Shown: positions 35,501 through 45,703, numbered from the stretch's first letter. The stretch is DNA of 64,000 bases from Butyrivibrio sp. XPD2006 (GCF_000420865.1 NZ_ATVT01000005.1:124001-188000); one strand, 5' to 3'. The notes: generated by a model from the letters alone, not told the origin. Program-made: numbers and translations.

Positions 35501-38233
35501 ATGCACGACACTAACACACCAGCTGAACTTATGCAGGCACAGAACAAGGGCTCGATCTCTGCAGAGAGCGGAGCTCTTGCTAATCTTGCGCCTAAAAATA
35601 AGGAAGAACTTAAGGCCTGGCAGGATAAGTTCTGTGAGATGGCCGGTGTGTATGCTCAGTGTCTGGACGACAACGGAGTTCCGATCACTGAGTTTTCCGG
35701 CAATGCACACGAGATAGATATAATCAAGAAATATGTAACCCCCATCAGGATACACAACATCTGTATGAGGGTTTCCGAGAGCGACCTTGAGGATCAGGCT
35801 GTGGAGATCACAGAGATCCCCAATCTCAGGCTCGCTGCGGTTGCAGTCGGCAATGGCGATAAGATTGAAGGCGTATGGATCGTATGCGGAATCTTTACTG
35901 ATGCACAGTACGATCAGAGCTTTTTCCACTGTCCGCCGATTGATAATTTCCAGTACCAGATTTCCGAGAACAAATTTTATAAGACATTGGATCTTTTGAG
36001 AGAGACCTTAAATGTTCTTGTTAAAGTTGAGACATCAAGGTCCAGAGCTGTTGCTATAAGTGAGGAGAGCAAAGCCCAGGAAATGGAGATGACGAGCTCA
36101 TTCCACAGGGCGGAGACCATGACTGAGATTGTATCGCTCCTTGACAGCGATGACGGTATAGAAGAGGTCATGGCTCAGGTTCTGTCAAAGCTCTGCTCTT
36201 ATCTTCAGATAAGCAATGCATTTACCTGTAAGATACATCATCGCACTCTTATGGATATTATTGTCCAGTGGACACAACCGGGTGTCAGAAAGCTCTTTTC
36301 CGACACCACAGATCAGGAAGTCTGCTGGTTCCTCGGCAGTCCCAAGGCGATTGCTATATCCAGCGATACCCAGATGAACGCAGGTGAACGTGAGCAGATT
36401 GAAAACCTCGGCATCAGAGCTCTGGTGGCGATGCCTATTGTGATAAACGGCAATCCTGCGTTCTATGCCTGCCTCACCGAAAACAGGGAAGACAGGATAT
36501 GGTCAATAGATGATATTAAATTCATCAATGACTCCATCAGGATTTTGCAGAGTATCATAACAAAGAGGCTGCAGACCAATTCCCTGGCAAGCTCTTTTGC
36601 ATCTCTTGAAGCTGTTCTTGATAACGTGGGAAGTTCCATATATGTAAGAGACATCGCATCGGGAATCCTGCTCTTTGCAAACAGAAGTTTTAAAAAGACC
36701 TTTAGCAAAGAACTGACGGAGAACCGTCTGGTGGAGCTTTTTGAGAGCAATATTCCTTCGAGAAGTCACAGCGGAAATTACGAAGTACACCACAGGGATA
36801 GAGAGAAGTGGTACGACGTTTACTACACCAGGATCAAGTGGGTGGACGGCCGGCCTGTTTCTCTTTGCGCCATCTATGATATTACGGAAAAGAAATTGTA
36901 CCAGAAACGTATAGAGCAGCAGGCATATACGGACTTCCTTACAGGTCTTTTCAACAGAATGTGCTGTGAAAAGGATCTTGCAAGATATGTGGATGAAGCC
37001 AGAACCACCGGCAAGAGCGGAGCTCTCATGTATCTTGACCTGGATGATTTCAAACATATAAATGACACCCTGGGCCATCAGTACGGAGATGTGCTGCTGC
37101 AGGATATTTCCAAGGCTATAAGCAGAATAGAGGGAATCACAAATTCCTGCTATCGTATGGGCGGAGATGAGTTTGTCATCATCGTTCCTCCCGAGAGCTA
37201 CAGCAGGATAGACAAGATAGTAGAAGAGATAAAGAATGCTTTTGCAACGCCGTGGTACCTTAAGGACAGCGATTATTACTGCACCATGAGTATGGGTGTT
37301 GTGAGGTTCCCGGAGCACGGAGACAATGTTTCGGAGCTGATAAGGAAATCGGATGTGGCGATGTATGAAGCCAAGAAGTCCGGCAAGAACAGGATAGCTG
37401 AGTATTCGGATAACATTGATTCCTCCAATATTCACAGAATGGATCTGGAGAAAAATATGTATCAGGCAATCTCCAGGAAGGTGGAGGAATTTGAAGTTTA
37501 CTTCCAGCCTGTATTCTTCAATGAGAAGGCCAAGGGAAGAGGCAAGAAGGATAAGTTAAAGCACCTTGGAGCAGAGGCTCTTGTAAGATGGAACAGCGAT
37601 ACGCTGGGACTTCTTGACCCGGAAGAGTTTGTTCCGCTTGCGGAATATCTGGGACTTATTACACCTATAGGTAATCATGTCCTTAAAAAGGCCTGTGAGT
37701 GTTGCAGACAATGGAATGAGTCAGGCAAGGGAGATTTTGCCATCAGTGTAAATATCTCTGTCGTTCAGATAATGCAGAATGATATCGTTGATATCATAAG
37801 AAGCTGCCTTGAGGAGAACAATCTGAAGCCGGAGAATCTGATACTTGAGATCACGGAGAGACTTGCAATAAATGATCTGGCAAGGACCAAACAGACCATT
37901 CTGGATATCAAGGCGATGGGAATCAGGCTTGCGCTGGATGATTTCGGAACAGGCTATTCGGCGCTCAGCAGCATAAGGGCACTGCCTTTTGATATAATTA
38001 AGCTTGATCGTGAGTATGTAAAAGATATTGCGGATAATGAATACTCCAAAGCATTTGTGCGTTCCATGGTAGATATGGGTAAATCCATCGGTGCAGACAT
38101 CTGTATTGAGGGCGTTGAGACCAAAGAACAGATGGAGATCCTTGAGGACATGGGCGTTAAATACATACAGGGCTATTACTACGACCAGCCACTGCGTCGG
38201 GCAGCCTTTGAGGAAAAGTATGTGTATAACTAG
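35501..38233 (+). CDS. GAF-PAS-GGDEF-EAL signalling protein
   Basis: A 910-residue cytoplasmic protein with, in order, an N-terminal sensory domain (residues 30-185, with Cys-rich FCEMAGVYAQCLDDNGVPI, similar to PocR-type ligand domains), a GAF-like region (about 200-355), a PAS domain (about 365-470, VLDNVGSSIYVRDIASGILL), a GGDEF domain with YRMGGDEF (554-558) and an EAL domain with AEALVRW (EAL 692-694), ILEITERLA, LDDFGTGYSAL and EGVETKEQ. Both enzyme motifs are intact, so it could both make and break cyclic di-GMP; which activity dominates cannot be read. It directly follows guaB. Confidence 0.93.
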   Translation: MHDTNTPAELMQAQNKGSISAESGALANLAPKNKEELKAWQDKFCEMAGVYAQCLDDNGVPITEFSGNAHEIDIIKKYVTPIRIHNICMRVSESDLEDQAVEITEIPNLRLAAVAVGNGDKIEGVWIVCGIFTDAQYDQSFFHCPPIDNFQYQISENKFYKTLDLLRETLNVLVKVETSRSRAVAISEESKAQEMEMTSSFHRAETMTEIVSLLDSDDGIEEVMAQVLSKLCSYLQISNAFTCKIHHRTLMDIIVQWTQPGVRKLFSDTTDQEVCWFLGSPKAIAISSDTQMNAGEREQIENLGIRALVAMPIVINGNPAFYACLTENREDRIWSIDDIKFINDSIRILQSIITKRLQTNSLASSFASLEAVLDNVGSSIYVRDIASGILLFANRSFKKTFSKELTENRLVELFESNIPSRSHSGNYEVHHRDREKWYDVYYTRIKWVDGRPVSLCAIYDITEKKLYQKRIEQQAYTDFLTGLFNRMCCEKDLARYVDEARTTGKSGALMYLDLDDFKHINDTLGHQYGDVLLQDISKAISRIEGITNSCYRMGGDEFVIIVPPESYSRIDKIVEEIKNAFATPWYLKDSDYYCTMSMGVVRFPEHGDNVSELIRKSDVAMYEAKKSGKNRIAEYSDNIDSSNIHRMDLEKNMYQAISRKVEEFEVYFQPVFFNEKAKGRGKKDKLKHLGAEALVRWNSDTLGLLDPEEFVPLAEYLGLITPIGNHVLKKACECCRQWNESGKGDFAISVNISVVQIMQNDIVDIIRSCLEENNLKPENLILEITERLAINDLARTKQTILDIKAMGIRLALDDFGTGYSALSSIRALPFDIIKLDREYVKDIADNEYSKAFVRSMVDMGKSIGADICIEGVETKEQMEILEDMGVKYIQGYYYDQPLRRAAFEEKYVYN

Positions 38234-38293
38234 TCTGTTTATGCTACAATAGAATGTAAACATTTTTAATAGAAAGTTGGTTTAATAGAGTAA

Positions 38294-40000
38294 ATGGCAG
38301 AAGAAGTAATTACAAACACAAATGAAAATCCTGAGGAAGAAAGCGGCTCAGGCAGGCACTTTATAGAAAGAGCCATAGACAAGGACCTGGAGGAAGGCGT
38401 ATACGATCACGTCTGCACACGTTTCCCACCCGAGCCCAATGGCTTTCTGCACATCGGCCACGCCAAGAGTATACTTCTCAACTACGGAATGGCCAAGGAG
38501 TATAACGGCAAGTTCAACATGAGATTCGATGATACCAATCCTACCAAGGAGAAGTCCGAGTTCATGGATGCCATCATCGAGGATGTTAAGTGGCTTGGTG
38601 CCGACTATGAGGACAGGCTTTTCTATGCCTCTGATTACTTTGATCAGATGTATGAGGATGCTGTTAAGCTCATCAAGAAGGGCAAGGCTTATATCTCAGA
38701 ACTCACAGCAGATGAGATAAGAGAGTACAGAGGAACTCTCACTGAGCCCGGCAAGAACGATCCCGGCAGGGACAGAAGCGTAGAAGAAAACCTTCGCCTC
38801 TTTGAAGAAATGAAGAGCGGTAAGGTTGCTGACGGCGCTATGACCCTTCGTGCCAAGATCGATATGGCATCACCTAACATCAATATGAGAGATCCGATCA
38901 TCTATCGTGTTGCGCATATGACACACGCAAGATGCGGAGATAAATGGTGCATCTACCCTATGTATGACTTTGCTCATCCTATTGAGGATGCCATCGAGGG
39001 TATCACTCATTCCCTTTGCACACTGGAGTTTGAGGATCACAGACCTCTTTACGACTGGGTTAAGACAGAGTGTGAATACAAGAATCCTCCACGTCAGATT
39101 GAGTTTGCCAAGATGTATCTCAATAACGTGGTTACAGGAAAAAGATATATCAAGAAGCTCGTAGAAGACGGAATAGTTGACGGATGGGATGATCCAAGAC
39201 TTGTTACCATCGCATCACTCCGCAGAAGAGGCTTTACACCTGAGTCCATCAAGATGTTTGTTGATATGTGCGGTATCAGTAAGGCACAGGCTACAGCCGA
39301 GTATGCAATGCTTGAGTATTGCATCAGAGAGGATTTAAAGCTCAAGGCTAAGAGAATGCTTGCTGTTCTTGATCCTGTCAAGCTTATCATCGACAACTAC
39401 CCTGAGGGCGAGACAGAGTATCTTGAGATTGAGAACAACAAAGAGGTCCCTGAGATGGGAACACGTAAGGTTCCTTTCGGAAAAGAGCTTTGGATAGAAA
39501 GAGAAGACTTCATGGAGGAACCTCCCAAGAAGTACTTCAGACTCTTCCCCGGCAACGAAGTAAGACTTATGAATGCTTACTTTGTAACATGCACCGGCTT
39601 TGAGAAGGATGAAAACGGCAACATTACCGAGATCCACTGCACATATGATCCCGAGACCAAGGGTGGAGACAGCGCAGACGGAAGAAAGGTCAAGGGAACA
39701 ATCCACTGGGTTGCTGCCAAGGAAGCCTTTAACGCAGAGGTAAGACTCTACGAGAACATCATTGATGAAGAGAAGGGTGTTTACAACGAAGACGGATCAC
39801 TTAACTTAAATCCCAACTCCATCAAGGTTATTAAGAACGCTAAGCTCGAGCCTGAACTTGCAAATGCCAAGGCATATGAGAAATTCCAGTTTGTAAGAAA
39901 CGGATTCTTCTGTGTGGATTGCAAGGATTCAAAAGACGGAGCACCGGTATTTAACAGAATAGTTTCACTTAAGAGTTCATTTGTGCTACCTAAAAACTAA
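38294..40000 (+). CDS. glnS: Glutaminyl-tRNA synthetase
   Basis: A 568-residue class I aminoacyl-tRNA synthetase. [17 protein letters not shown] holds the HIGH motif, [18 protein letters not shown] and the [17 protein letters not shown] region are conserved, and the C-terminal beta-barrel anticodon domain is complete. The KMSKS equivalent, VMSKRK in E. coli, reads VVTGKRY here, keeping Lys-Arg. An N-terminal acidic tail ([18 protein letters not shown]) precedes the body. Its presence suggests direct Gln-tRNA charging. The DUF2225 gene follows closely. Confidence 0.97.
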   Translation: MAEEVITNTNENPEEESGSGRHFIERAIDKDLEEGVYDHVCTRFPPEPNGFLHIGHAKSILLNYGMAKEYNGKFNMRFDDTNPTKEKSEFMDAIIEDVKWLGADYEDRLFYASDYFDQMYEDAVKLIKKGKAYISELTADEIREYRGTLTEPGKNDPGRDRSVEENLRLFEEMKSGKVADGAMTLRAKIDMASPNINMRDPIIYRVAHMTHARCGDKWCIYPMYDFAHPIEDAIEGITHSLCTLEFEDHRPLYDWVKTECEYKNPPRQIEFAKMYLNNVVTGKRYIKKLVEDGIVDGWDDPRLVTIASLRRRGFTPESIKMFVDMCGISKAQATAEYAMLEYCIREDLKLKAKRMLAVLDPVKLIIDNYPEGETEYLEIENNKEVPEMGTRKVPFGKELWIEREDFMEEPPKKYFRLFPGNEVRLMNAYFVTCTGFEKDENGNITEIHCTYDPETKGGDSADGRKVKGTIHWVAAKEAFNAEVRLYENIIDEEKGVYNEDGSLNLNPNSIKVIKNAKLEPELANAKAYEKFQFVRNGFFCVDCKDSKDGAPVFNRIVSLKSSFVLPKN

Positions 40001-40022
40001 CTTACTAAGAGAGGTAATGGGT

Positions 40023-40868
40023 ATGGGCATTTTTTCCGGATTTGAAAAACTGGGACTTGGAAACATCGAAGGCGAGGATCTTTTTGAAGATCCCAGGAAA
40101 AAAGAGGTAACGGTCAAAAAGGAAGAAGCACCAAAGAAGCTTCAACTTGTAAATGAAGAGGATTACCTCTTTGACAAGAAGTATAAGTGCCCTGTATGCG
40201 AATCTGAATTCGAGGCAAAGACTGTCAGAACAGGTAAGGTCAGAATGAAGAACGTGGATATTGATCTGCGCCCTGACTATGATGAGCTTGACCAGAACAA
40301 GTACGATGTAATTGCATGCCCGGCCTGTGGATATGCTGCCCTGGGCAGATATTTCCCGAATCTCAACAAGTATCAGATCGATGATATCAGAGTCAAGATC
40401 TGTATGAATTATAAGCATGAACCCTGCAGGGATGCTATTTACAGCTATGATTATGCCAAGAGACTTTATCAGCTTGCTCTTGCCAATGCAGTGGTAAAAA
40501 AGGCCAAGAACAGTGAGAAGGCATATATCTGCATGAAGTCGGCATGGGTTATCAGAGGTGAGACCCAGAGACTCGATCCCAACGATGAGAACTACAAGAC
40601 CAAGAAGGCAGAGAATGATGCTCAGGAAAAAGAGCTTTTGACCAATGCCCTTAATGGTTTTGTGATGGCGAGACAGACAGAGGAATTCCCTATTGCAGGA
40701 ATGGATTCAACAACTCTGGATTATCTGATGGCTGCCCTTGCGGTAGAAACAGGTCAGAAAGATATCGCATCCAGGATGATAAGTGAGATCCTTACATCAA
40801 GAGTTGCCAACAGCAGGATAAAAGACAAGGCAAGAACTCTCAAGGAAATGCTTGGAGAAATAGAATAA
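40023..40868 (+). CDS. DUF2225 family protein
   Basis: A 281-residue protein of the DUF2225 family. Two Cys pairs make a zinc site: CPVCESEFEAKTVRTGKVR near residue 60 and CPACGYAALGRYFPNL near residue 100. The rest is helical and TPR-like (ALANAVVKKAKNSEKAYICM, LAVETGQKDIASRMISEI). The function is not known. ATG 40023 is chosen with AGAGAGG eight bases before; an earlier frame start overlaps glnS and ATG 40017 is too near the ribosome site. A hairpin follows. Confidence 0.85.
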   Translation: MGIFSGFEKLGLGNIEGEDLFEDPRKKEVTVKKEEAPKKLQLVNEEDYLFDKKYKCPVCESEFEAKTVRTGKVRMKNVDIDLRPDYDELDQNKYDVIACPACGYAALGRYFPNLNKYQIDDIRVKICMNYKHEPCRDAIYSYDYAKRLYQLALANAVVKKAKNSEKAYICMKSAWVIRGETQRLDPNDENYKTKKAENDAQEKELLTNALNGFVMARQTEEFPIAGMDSTTLDYLMAALAVETGQKDIASRMISEILTSRVANSRIKDKARTLKEMLGEIE

Positions 40869-40883
40869 ACTTAAGCATAATAA

Positions 40884-40915
40884 AATCCCTTACGGACTTA
40901 GGTCTGTAAGGGATT
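40884..40915. terminator. Hairpin between the DUF2225 gene and the acidic membrane protein gene
   Basis: AATCCCTTACGGAC and GTCTGTAAGGGATT, 14-bp stem with one wobble. The T-rich flank (TTTTATTA) is on the minus-strand side, so it mainly serves the minus gene, though both converge here. Confidence 0.85.
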
Positions 40916-40934
40916 CATCATATTCGTATGTAAA

Positions 40935-41264
40935 TTATTTATCCTCGTCGTCGAAGAATTCTTCTGACTCGTCGGGGCCTTCTGCTGTTTCAGCCTTGGG
41001 CTCTTCCTTGGGCTCAGCAGCCTCTTTTGATTCGGAATCAGATGAAGTAGATGTGATATCTACGTATTTACGTGAACCGAACTTTGAGTCAGAACTTGCA
41101 TCCTCGTCATCATCAAAGTCATCGAAATCGTCGAAATCATCGTCATCAAAGCTGTCAGCGATTTCCTCTTCTCTCTTGCTGAGATAATAATATGCTCCGG
41201 CTGCGGCAGCACCTGCAGCGGCACAGAATAAAACGAACTTACCGAATGCGTTGTTCTTGGACAT
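40935..41264 (-). CDS. Small membrane protein with acidic Phe-Asp-Asp tail
   Basis: A 109-residue protein. The N-terminus is a single Ala/Gly-rich membrane helix (FGKFVLFCAAAGAAAAGAYYYL), then KREEE and a striking acidic run of FDD repeats (about residues 38-53), then a Ser/Glu/Lys-rich disordered tail. It looks like the YtxH-type small envelope proteins in its first part only. GGAGGGGAGC precedes the ATG. No function can be given. Confidence 0.75.
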   Translation of the reverse strand: MSKNNAFGKFVLFCAAAGAAAAGAYYYLSKREEEIADSFDDDDFDDFDDFDDDEDASSDSKFGSRKYVDITSTSSDSESKEAAEPKEEPKAETAEGPDESEEFFDDEDK

Positions 41265-41441
41265 TTTTAGCTCCCCTCCTGTTTCAAACGGTTATCTAAA
41301 TTTTAATACAATTTGATTTTAAATAAAAGCCCTGAGTATTAAAATTTGATAAATAACGTAAAATCGTTTGAAGTGGTTTTATATAAATGGTAAACTAGTT
41401 TTAGACTGATGCAGTCAATACATTTGGAATGAGGATATTCC

Positions 41442-42041
41442 ATGAACGACAGATTTTGGGAACTTAAAAAAGAGAAGCAGGACAGAATGATAAATTCAGC
41501 CCTAAAGGTCTTTTCCCAGTATGGCTACAAACACGCCAGCACTGATGAGATCGTTAAGGGAGCAGGCATCAGCAAGGGGCTTCTGTTCCATTATTTTGAG
41601 AGCAAGATCGGGCTATATGCCTTTCTTTATGACTATGCCACAAGGTTCGTGGCGCTGGAGCTTACAGCCAATGTAGAGAAGGATGAAAACAGGTACTATG
41701 AACTCTACAAGCAGATATTATCTGCCAAGGCCAATTCGATGTCCCAGTATCCCTATATATTCCTTTTTTTGAATAAGGCTGATGAAGAGACTGACAATGA
41801 TGCACTCTCGGTCATAAGCGAGAGACGTGAGAAATATCAGAGAATCCTTCATGCCCTCAGGGAGAGAGCGGATATCACAGCATTTGTTCCGGGGATTGAT
41901 TTTGAGAAGGTTGGGGTAATACTTGATTTTACAATTGATGGACTTATACAGAAATCCGTGCTTTCAGAGAATTTCAGGGCTGATTTCTTTTTGGAAGAGG
42001 CCACTGAGTATGTTGATATGATGCAGAATATGACATCATAA
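41442..42041 (+). CDS. TetR family transcriptional regulator
   Basis: A 199-residue regulator. The N-terminal DNA-binding helices read RMINSALKVFSQYGYKHAST, then DEIVKGAGISKGLLFHYFESKIGLY, a clear TetR helix-turn-helix; the rest is a helical ligand domain. It begins the two-gene unit with the PfkB-family gene 16 bases downstream, so it may sense the substrate or product of that protein. The signal is unknown. Confidence 0.93.
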   Translation: MNDRFWELKKEKQDRMINSALKVFSQYGYKHASTDEIVKGAGISKGLLFHYFESKIGLYAFLYDYATRFVALELTANVEKDENRYYELYKQILSAKANSMSQYPYIFLFLNKADEETDNDALSVISERREKYQRILHALRERADITAFVPGIDFEKVGVILDFTIDGLIQKSVLSENFRADFFLEEATEYVDMMQNMTS

Positions 42042-42057
42042 GAACAAGGAGGGTTAT

Positions 42058-42999
42058 ATGAGCAAGTTCTTAGTAGCAGGTGTTACACAGATTGAGACCA
42101 TCGTAAGAGTTGACAAGATCCCTGTGAGCTATGCTCCTCTTACAAGCGTCGGCAACTCTATATTCACGGCTGTTGGCGGCGATGCTTATAACGAGTCTCT
42201 GGCCCTTAAATGGCTCGGGGACGAAGTCTGCTTCATGTCCATTGTAGGACGTATCTTTGATCTTGAGATGATCAATCCTCCGGACAGAAAGATCACTCTT
42301 TCAACCGAATACATCATTCCTCAGATGAAGGAAACACCCACAGAGGTTGTACTGTATGATAACAGTAGAAAACAGCAGATCTTTGAGGATATCAAGGACC
42401 TCAGAGAAAATGTGTATGATATGTCCATGGTTGCACCTATTGCTGAGAGCTGCGACATGATGGTCCTTGCCAATGCAAATTTCTGCAGACCTTTTGCCAA
42501 GGTTGCAGCAGAGCATCATAAGCCAATTGCAGTCAACATAAGGAACTACAACCCTGAGAAGGAAAAATACAACACGGATTTCCTTGAGCCGGCCAAGGTT
42601 CTTTACTTCAGTGATGATACTCTTGCGGAGGACCCGTATGAGTTTATTGATCGTATCTCAAAGACCTACGGAACGGAGATCATTATTCTTGGACAGGGCA
42701 GCGACGGACTTATTCTTTTTGATAAGACAAAAGACTTAAGGGTTCACTATAACACTGTGAAGACCAACGAGGTTGTCAACACAATCGGTGCCGGAAATGC
42801 GCTGTTTGCATGCTTCCTTCACTACTACATGGAGACCGGCGACAGTGTAAATGCCATCAAGAATGCGCTTTTATTTGCATCCTACAAGATCGGATATATG
42901 GGAACATCCAATGGATTCATGACAACAGAGCAGCTTGAGCAGTGGAGAAATCTGATCTGGGGAATCAAAAAAAGCGAATTTGAAGAGAATCAGAATTAA
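42058..42999 (+). CDS. PfkB-family carbohydrate kinase homologue with Asn in place of the catalytic Asp
   Basis: A 313-residue ribokinase-like protein. The N-terminal sugar-binding part shows the GGDAYNESLALKWLG motif (PfkB signature 1, usually GG...N.A), and the C-terminal nucleotide site reads VVNTIGAGNALFACFL. The usual signature 2 is DTxGAGDxF: here both acidic positions are Asn, including residue 247, which is normally the Asp base that activates the sugar hydroxyl. Activity may be lost or changed. The protein follows a TetR gene in the same unit. Substrate unknown. Confidence 0.88.
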   Translation: MSKFLVAGVTQIETIVRVDKIPVSYAPLTSVGNSIFTAVGGDAYNESLALKWLGDEVCFMSIVGRIFDLEMINPPDRKITLSTEYIIPQMKETPTEVVLYDNSRKQQIFEDIKDLRENVYDMSMVAPIAESCDMMVLANANFCRPFAKVAAEHHKPIAVNIRNYNPEKEKYNTDFLEPAKVLYFSDDTLAEDPYEFIDRISKTYGTEIIILGQGSDGLILFDKTKDLRVHYNTVKTNEVVNTIGAGNALFACFLHYYMETGDSVNAIKNALLFASYKIGYMGTSNGFMTTEQLEQWRNLIWGIKKSEFEENQN

Positions 43000-43010
43000 T
43001 AGAAAAATTC

Positions 43011-43067
43011 TTGTATTGAAATCAAAAAATGTGGTAAAGTAGAGCTATGGAAACGTTACCGGTAACG
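43011..43067 (+). promoter_or_regulatory. malQ promoter with LacI-type operator
   Basis: TTGTAT (43011-43016), 18-bp spacer, TAAAGT (43035-43040). The perfect palindrome CGTTACCGGTAACG (43054-43067) lies just after the predicted transcription start, a position for repression by the LacI-type protein encoded after malQ. Confidence 0.65.
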
Positions 43068-43129
43068 GCGAAATTTCCGTAGCTCATTTAAACTGTAATC
43101 AGTTTTTCACGCAAAAGGAGAGGTCAGAT

Positions 43130-44653
43130 ATGGCAAAGACAAGCAATAAGTCCGGCAGAAGATGTGGTGTTTTACTTCCGATTTTTTCACTGCCTTCCAA
43201 GTACGGTATTGGAACTTTTTCAAAGGAAGCATACGAGTTTGTGGATTTTCTTAAGGAAGCCGGTCAGAGTTACTGGCAGCTGCTTCCATTGGGGCCGACA
43301 AGCTATGGAGACTCTCCTTATCAGTCATTCTCTACATTTGCGGGGAATCCTTATTTTATAGATATAACTTCACTGATTGAAGAAGGTCTTTTGACAGAAG
43401 AAGATGCTGATAAGTGCGACTTCGGCGGATCTGAGGAGTACATCGACTATGAGAAAATGTATAAATCGAGATTTGTGCTACTGAAAAAGGCATATGAAAA
43501 TATCGATAAGGCAAAAAATGCAGCCGGGCTCAAGAAAGACTTTGAGGCCTTTAAGAAAAAACGTGAAAATGACTGGCTTTTGGATTATTCACTTTTCATG
43601 GCACTTAAGAACGATTACGACGGCAGAAGCTGGAATACCTGGGAGGAGAGCATCCGTCTCAGAAAGCCTGAGGCCATGAAGAAGGCAAAAGAGAAATATG
43701 CGCAGGAGATAGATTTTTACAGCTTCCTGCAGTTCCTGTTCCTTGAGCAGTGGACCAGGCTTAAAAAATATGCTAATGACAACGGAATTGAGATCATCGG
43801 TGATATTCCGATTTATGTAGCGTTTGACAGCGCAGATACATGGGCTAATCCACAGCTCTTCCAGCTGGACAAGAAGAACACGCCCATTGATGTGGCAGGA
43901 TGCCCTCCGGATGCTTTCAGCGCTACCGGACAGCTCTGGGGAAATCCGCTGTACAAGTGGGATTATCACGAGAAGACGGGCTACAAGTGGTGGATGAAGA
44001 GAATCGAGCACTGCTACAGACTTTATGATGTTGTAAGGATTGACCATTTCCGTGGCTTTGATGAGTACTATGCAATTCCATACGGAGACCCTACAGCGGA
44101 GTTTGGTGAGTGGAGAAAAGGACCCGGATATAAGCTTTTCGAGACCATGAAAAAGGAACTCGGAGAGAAGAAGGTTATCGCGGAGGACCTTGGATTCCTT
44201 ACACCTTCAGTAATAAGACTGGTTAAAAAGACAGGCTATCCGGGAATGAAGATCCTTCAGTTTGCCTTTGATTCCAGAGAGGAGAGCGACTATCTTCCTC
44301 ACAACTACACCAGGAACTGCATCGTTTATACAGGAACCCACGATAACGACACTACAAGAAGCTGGTTTGACCATCTTCCGAGAGATGATAAGAAGTTTGC
44401 CAAGGAATACCTTGGAATCAAGACTGCCAAGGATGCTGTATGGGCAACTATCAGAGCAAGCTTTGCAAGTGTGTCGGATACTGTTATAATTCCTATGCAG
44501 GATTATCTGGAGCTTCCCGGCTATGCAAGGATTAATACGCCTTCAACCCTTGGCGGAAACTGGGTTTGGAGAATGAAGAAGGATGCTCTTTCACAGGAGC
44601 TTTGTAATAAGATGCATGACTTTGCCAGGATTTATCGCAGAACAGCTAAATAA
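43130..44653 (+). CDS. malQ: 4-alpha-glucanotransferase (GH77)
   Basis: A 507-residue GH77 amylomaltase that moves maltosyl/glucosyl units between alpha-1,4-glucans, used in maltodextrin or glycogen breakdown. GVLLPIFSLPSKYGIGTF and YWQLLPLGPTSYGDSPYQSF open the protein; the catalytic nucleophile Asp305 is in VRIDHFRGFDEYYAIP, the acid Glu in VIAEDLGFLT and the third acidic residue in YTGTHDNDTT. No signal peptide. It is controlled by a palindromic operator and followed 18 bases later by a LacI-type gene. Confidence 0.97.
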   Translation: MAKTSNKSGRRCGVLLPIFSLPSKYGIGTFSKEAYEFVDFLKEAGQSYWQLLPLGPTSYGDSPYQSFSTFAGNPYFIDITSLIEEGLLTEEDADKCDFGGSEEYIDYEKMYKSRFVLLKKAYENIDKAKNAAGLKKDFEAFKKKRENDWLLDYSLFMALKNDYDGRSWNTWEESIRLRKPEAMKKAKEKYAQEIDFYSFLQFLFLEQWTRLKKYANDNGIEIIGDIPIYVAFDSADTWANPQLFQLDKKNTPIDVAGCPPDAFSATGQLWGNPLYKWDYHEKTGYKWWMKRIEHCYRLYDVVRIDHFRGFDEYYAIPYGDPTAEFGEWRKGPGYKLFETMKKELGEKKVIAEDLGFLTPSVIRLVKKTGYPGMKILQFAFDSREESDYLPHNYTRNCIVYTGTHDNDTTRSWFDHLPRDDKKFAKEYLGIKTAKDAVWATIRASFASVSDTVIIPMQDYLELPGYARINTPSTLGGNWVWRMKKDALSQELCNKMHDFARIYRRTAK

Positions 44654-44671
44654 TTATTTTGGATGTGAGAC

Positions 44672-45703
44672 ATGTCAGAGATTACTATAGTTGAGATTGC
44701 CAGAAGGTGCGGTGTTGGTGTCAGCACCGTATCAAGGGCTATTAACAATCATTCGGATATCAATCCCGAAACCAAAAAGAGAATAATGGAGGTTATCAGG
44801 GAAACCGGCTATATCCCCAACAACAGTGCCAGAAACCTTAAGAGAACCGATGCCAAGTGTATCGCAGTTCTTGTAAGGGGAATCACCAATCCTTTCTTTG
44901 CGCCCATGATAGAAGTGGTTGAAAAGGAAGTGGAAGAGAGGAAATACGCCCTGGTCATAAGGCACGTTGAGTCCAATGAGGACGAAGTAGACGTGGCACT
45001 TGAGCTGGAGAAGGAAAAGAGACTTCGCGGAATCATCTTCATGGGCGGAGCTGCCAAGCATTCGGCTGATAAGATCAAGCAGCTCAATGTCCCTGCTGTG
45101 TTTGCTACAATCGGTTCCGATATTGCGGATGACCTCAGCAGAAATGAGTATTCCACCGTTTCTGTTGATGATGAAAAAGAGAGTTTCAAGGTTGTTGAGT
45201 ATCTTATCGGCCTTGGACACAAGAAAATCGCTATCCTGACTGAGGGAAGTGATACACCTTCCATTGTTAAGCTTCGTTTTAAGGGGTACCTTGATGCACT
45301 CAAGAAGCACGGTATCAAGCCGGATGAGAAGCTTATCAGATACGTAGACCGCAGGATCTATACATTCGGCAACGGATATGAGACTACCAGGAATCTGATT
45401 GAATCGGGAGAGAAATTTACAGCAATCTACTGCATTTCCGATGTACTGGCAGTGGGAGCTTTGAGAGCTCTTGCTGATGCAGGAATCAGGGTACCTGACG
45501 ATGTCAGCGTTGTCGGATATGACGGACAGGAGATCGCAGAGTACTGCGTACCAAGGCTCACTACACTCAGACAGCCCATGGTAGATATGGCTGAGGAAGC
45601 TATGAAGCTGCTGTTCAGCATTATCGACAAGGAGTCCGGACATAAGCATATTGTGTTCCCGGGTGAGCTTATTGTAGGAGAATCAACAAGGAAGATAAAG
45701 TGA
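44672..45703 (+). CDS. LacI family regulator of malQ
   Basis: A 343-residue LacI/GalR repressor. The helix-turn-helix reads TIVEIARRCGVGVSTVSRAINNHSDINPETKKRI and the hinge NNSARNLKRTDAKCIAVLVRG; the ligand domain is typical (FFAPMIEVVEKE, SVVGYDGQEIAEYCVPRLTTL). It probably binds CGTTACCGGTAACG before malQ and responds to maltose or maltodextrin, by analogy with MalR; this is inferred. Its stop overlaps the start of the HicB-like gene (TGATG). Confidence 0.93.
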   Translation: MSEITIVEIARRCGVGVSTVSRAINNHSDINPETKKRIMEVIRETGYIPNNSARNLKRTDAKCIAVLVRGITNPFFAPMIEVVEKEVEERKYALVIRHVESNEDEVDVALELEKEKRLRGIIFMGGAAKHSADKIKQLNVPAVFATIGSDIADDLSRNEYSTVSVDDEKESFKVVEYLIGLGHKKIAILTEGSDTPSIVKLRFKGYLDALKKHGIKPDEKLIRYVDRRIYTFGNGYETTRNLIESGEKFTAIYCISDVLAVGALRALADAGIRVPDDVSVVGYDGQEIAEYCVPRLTTLRQPMVDMAEEAMKLLFSIIDKESGHKHIVFPGELIVGESTRKIK

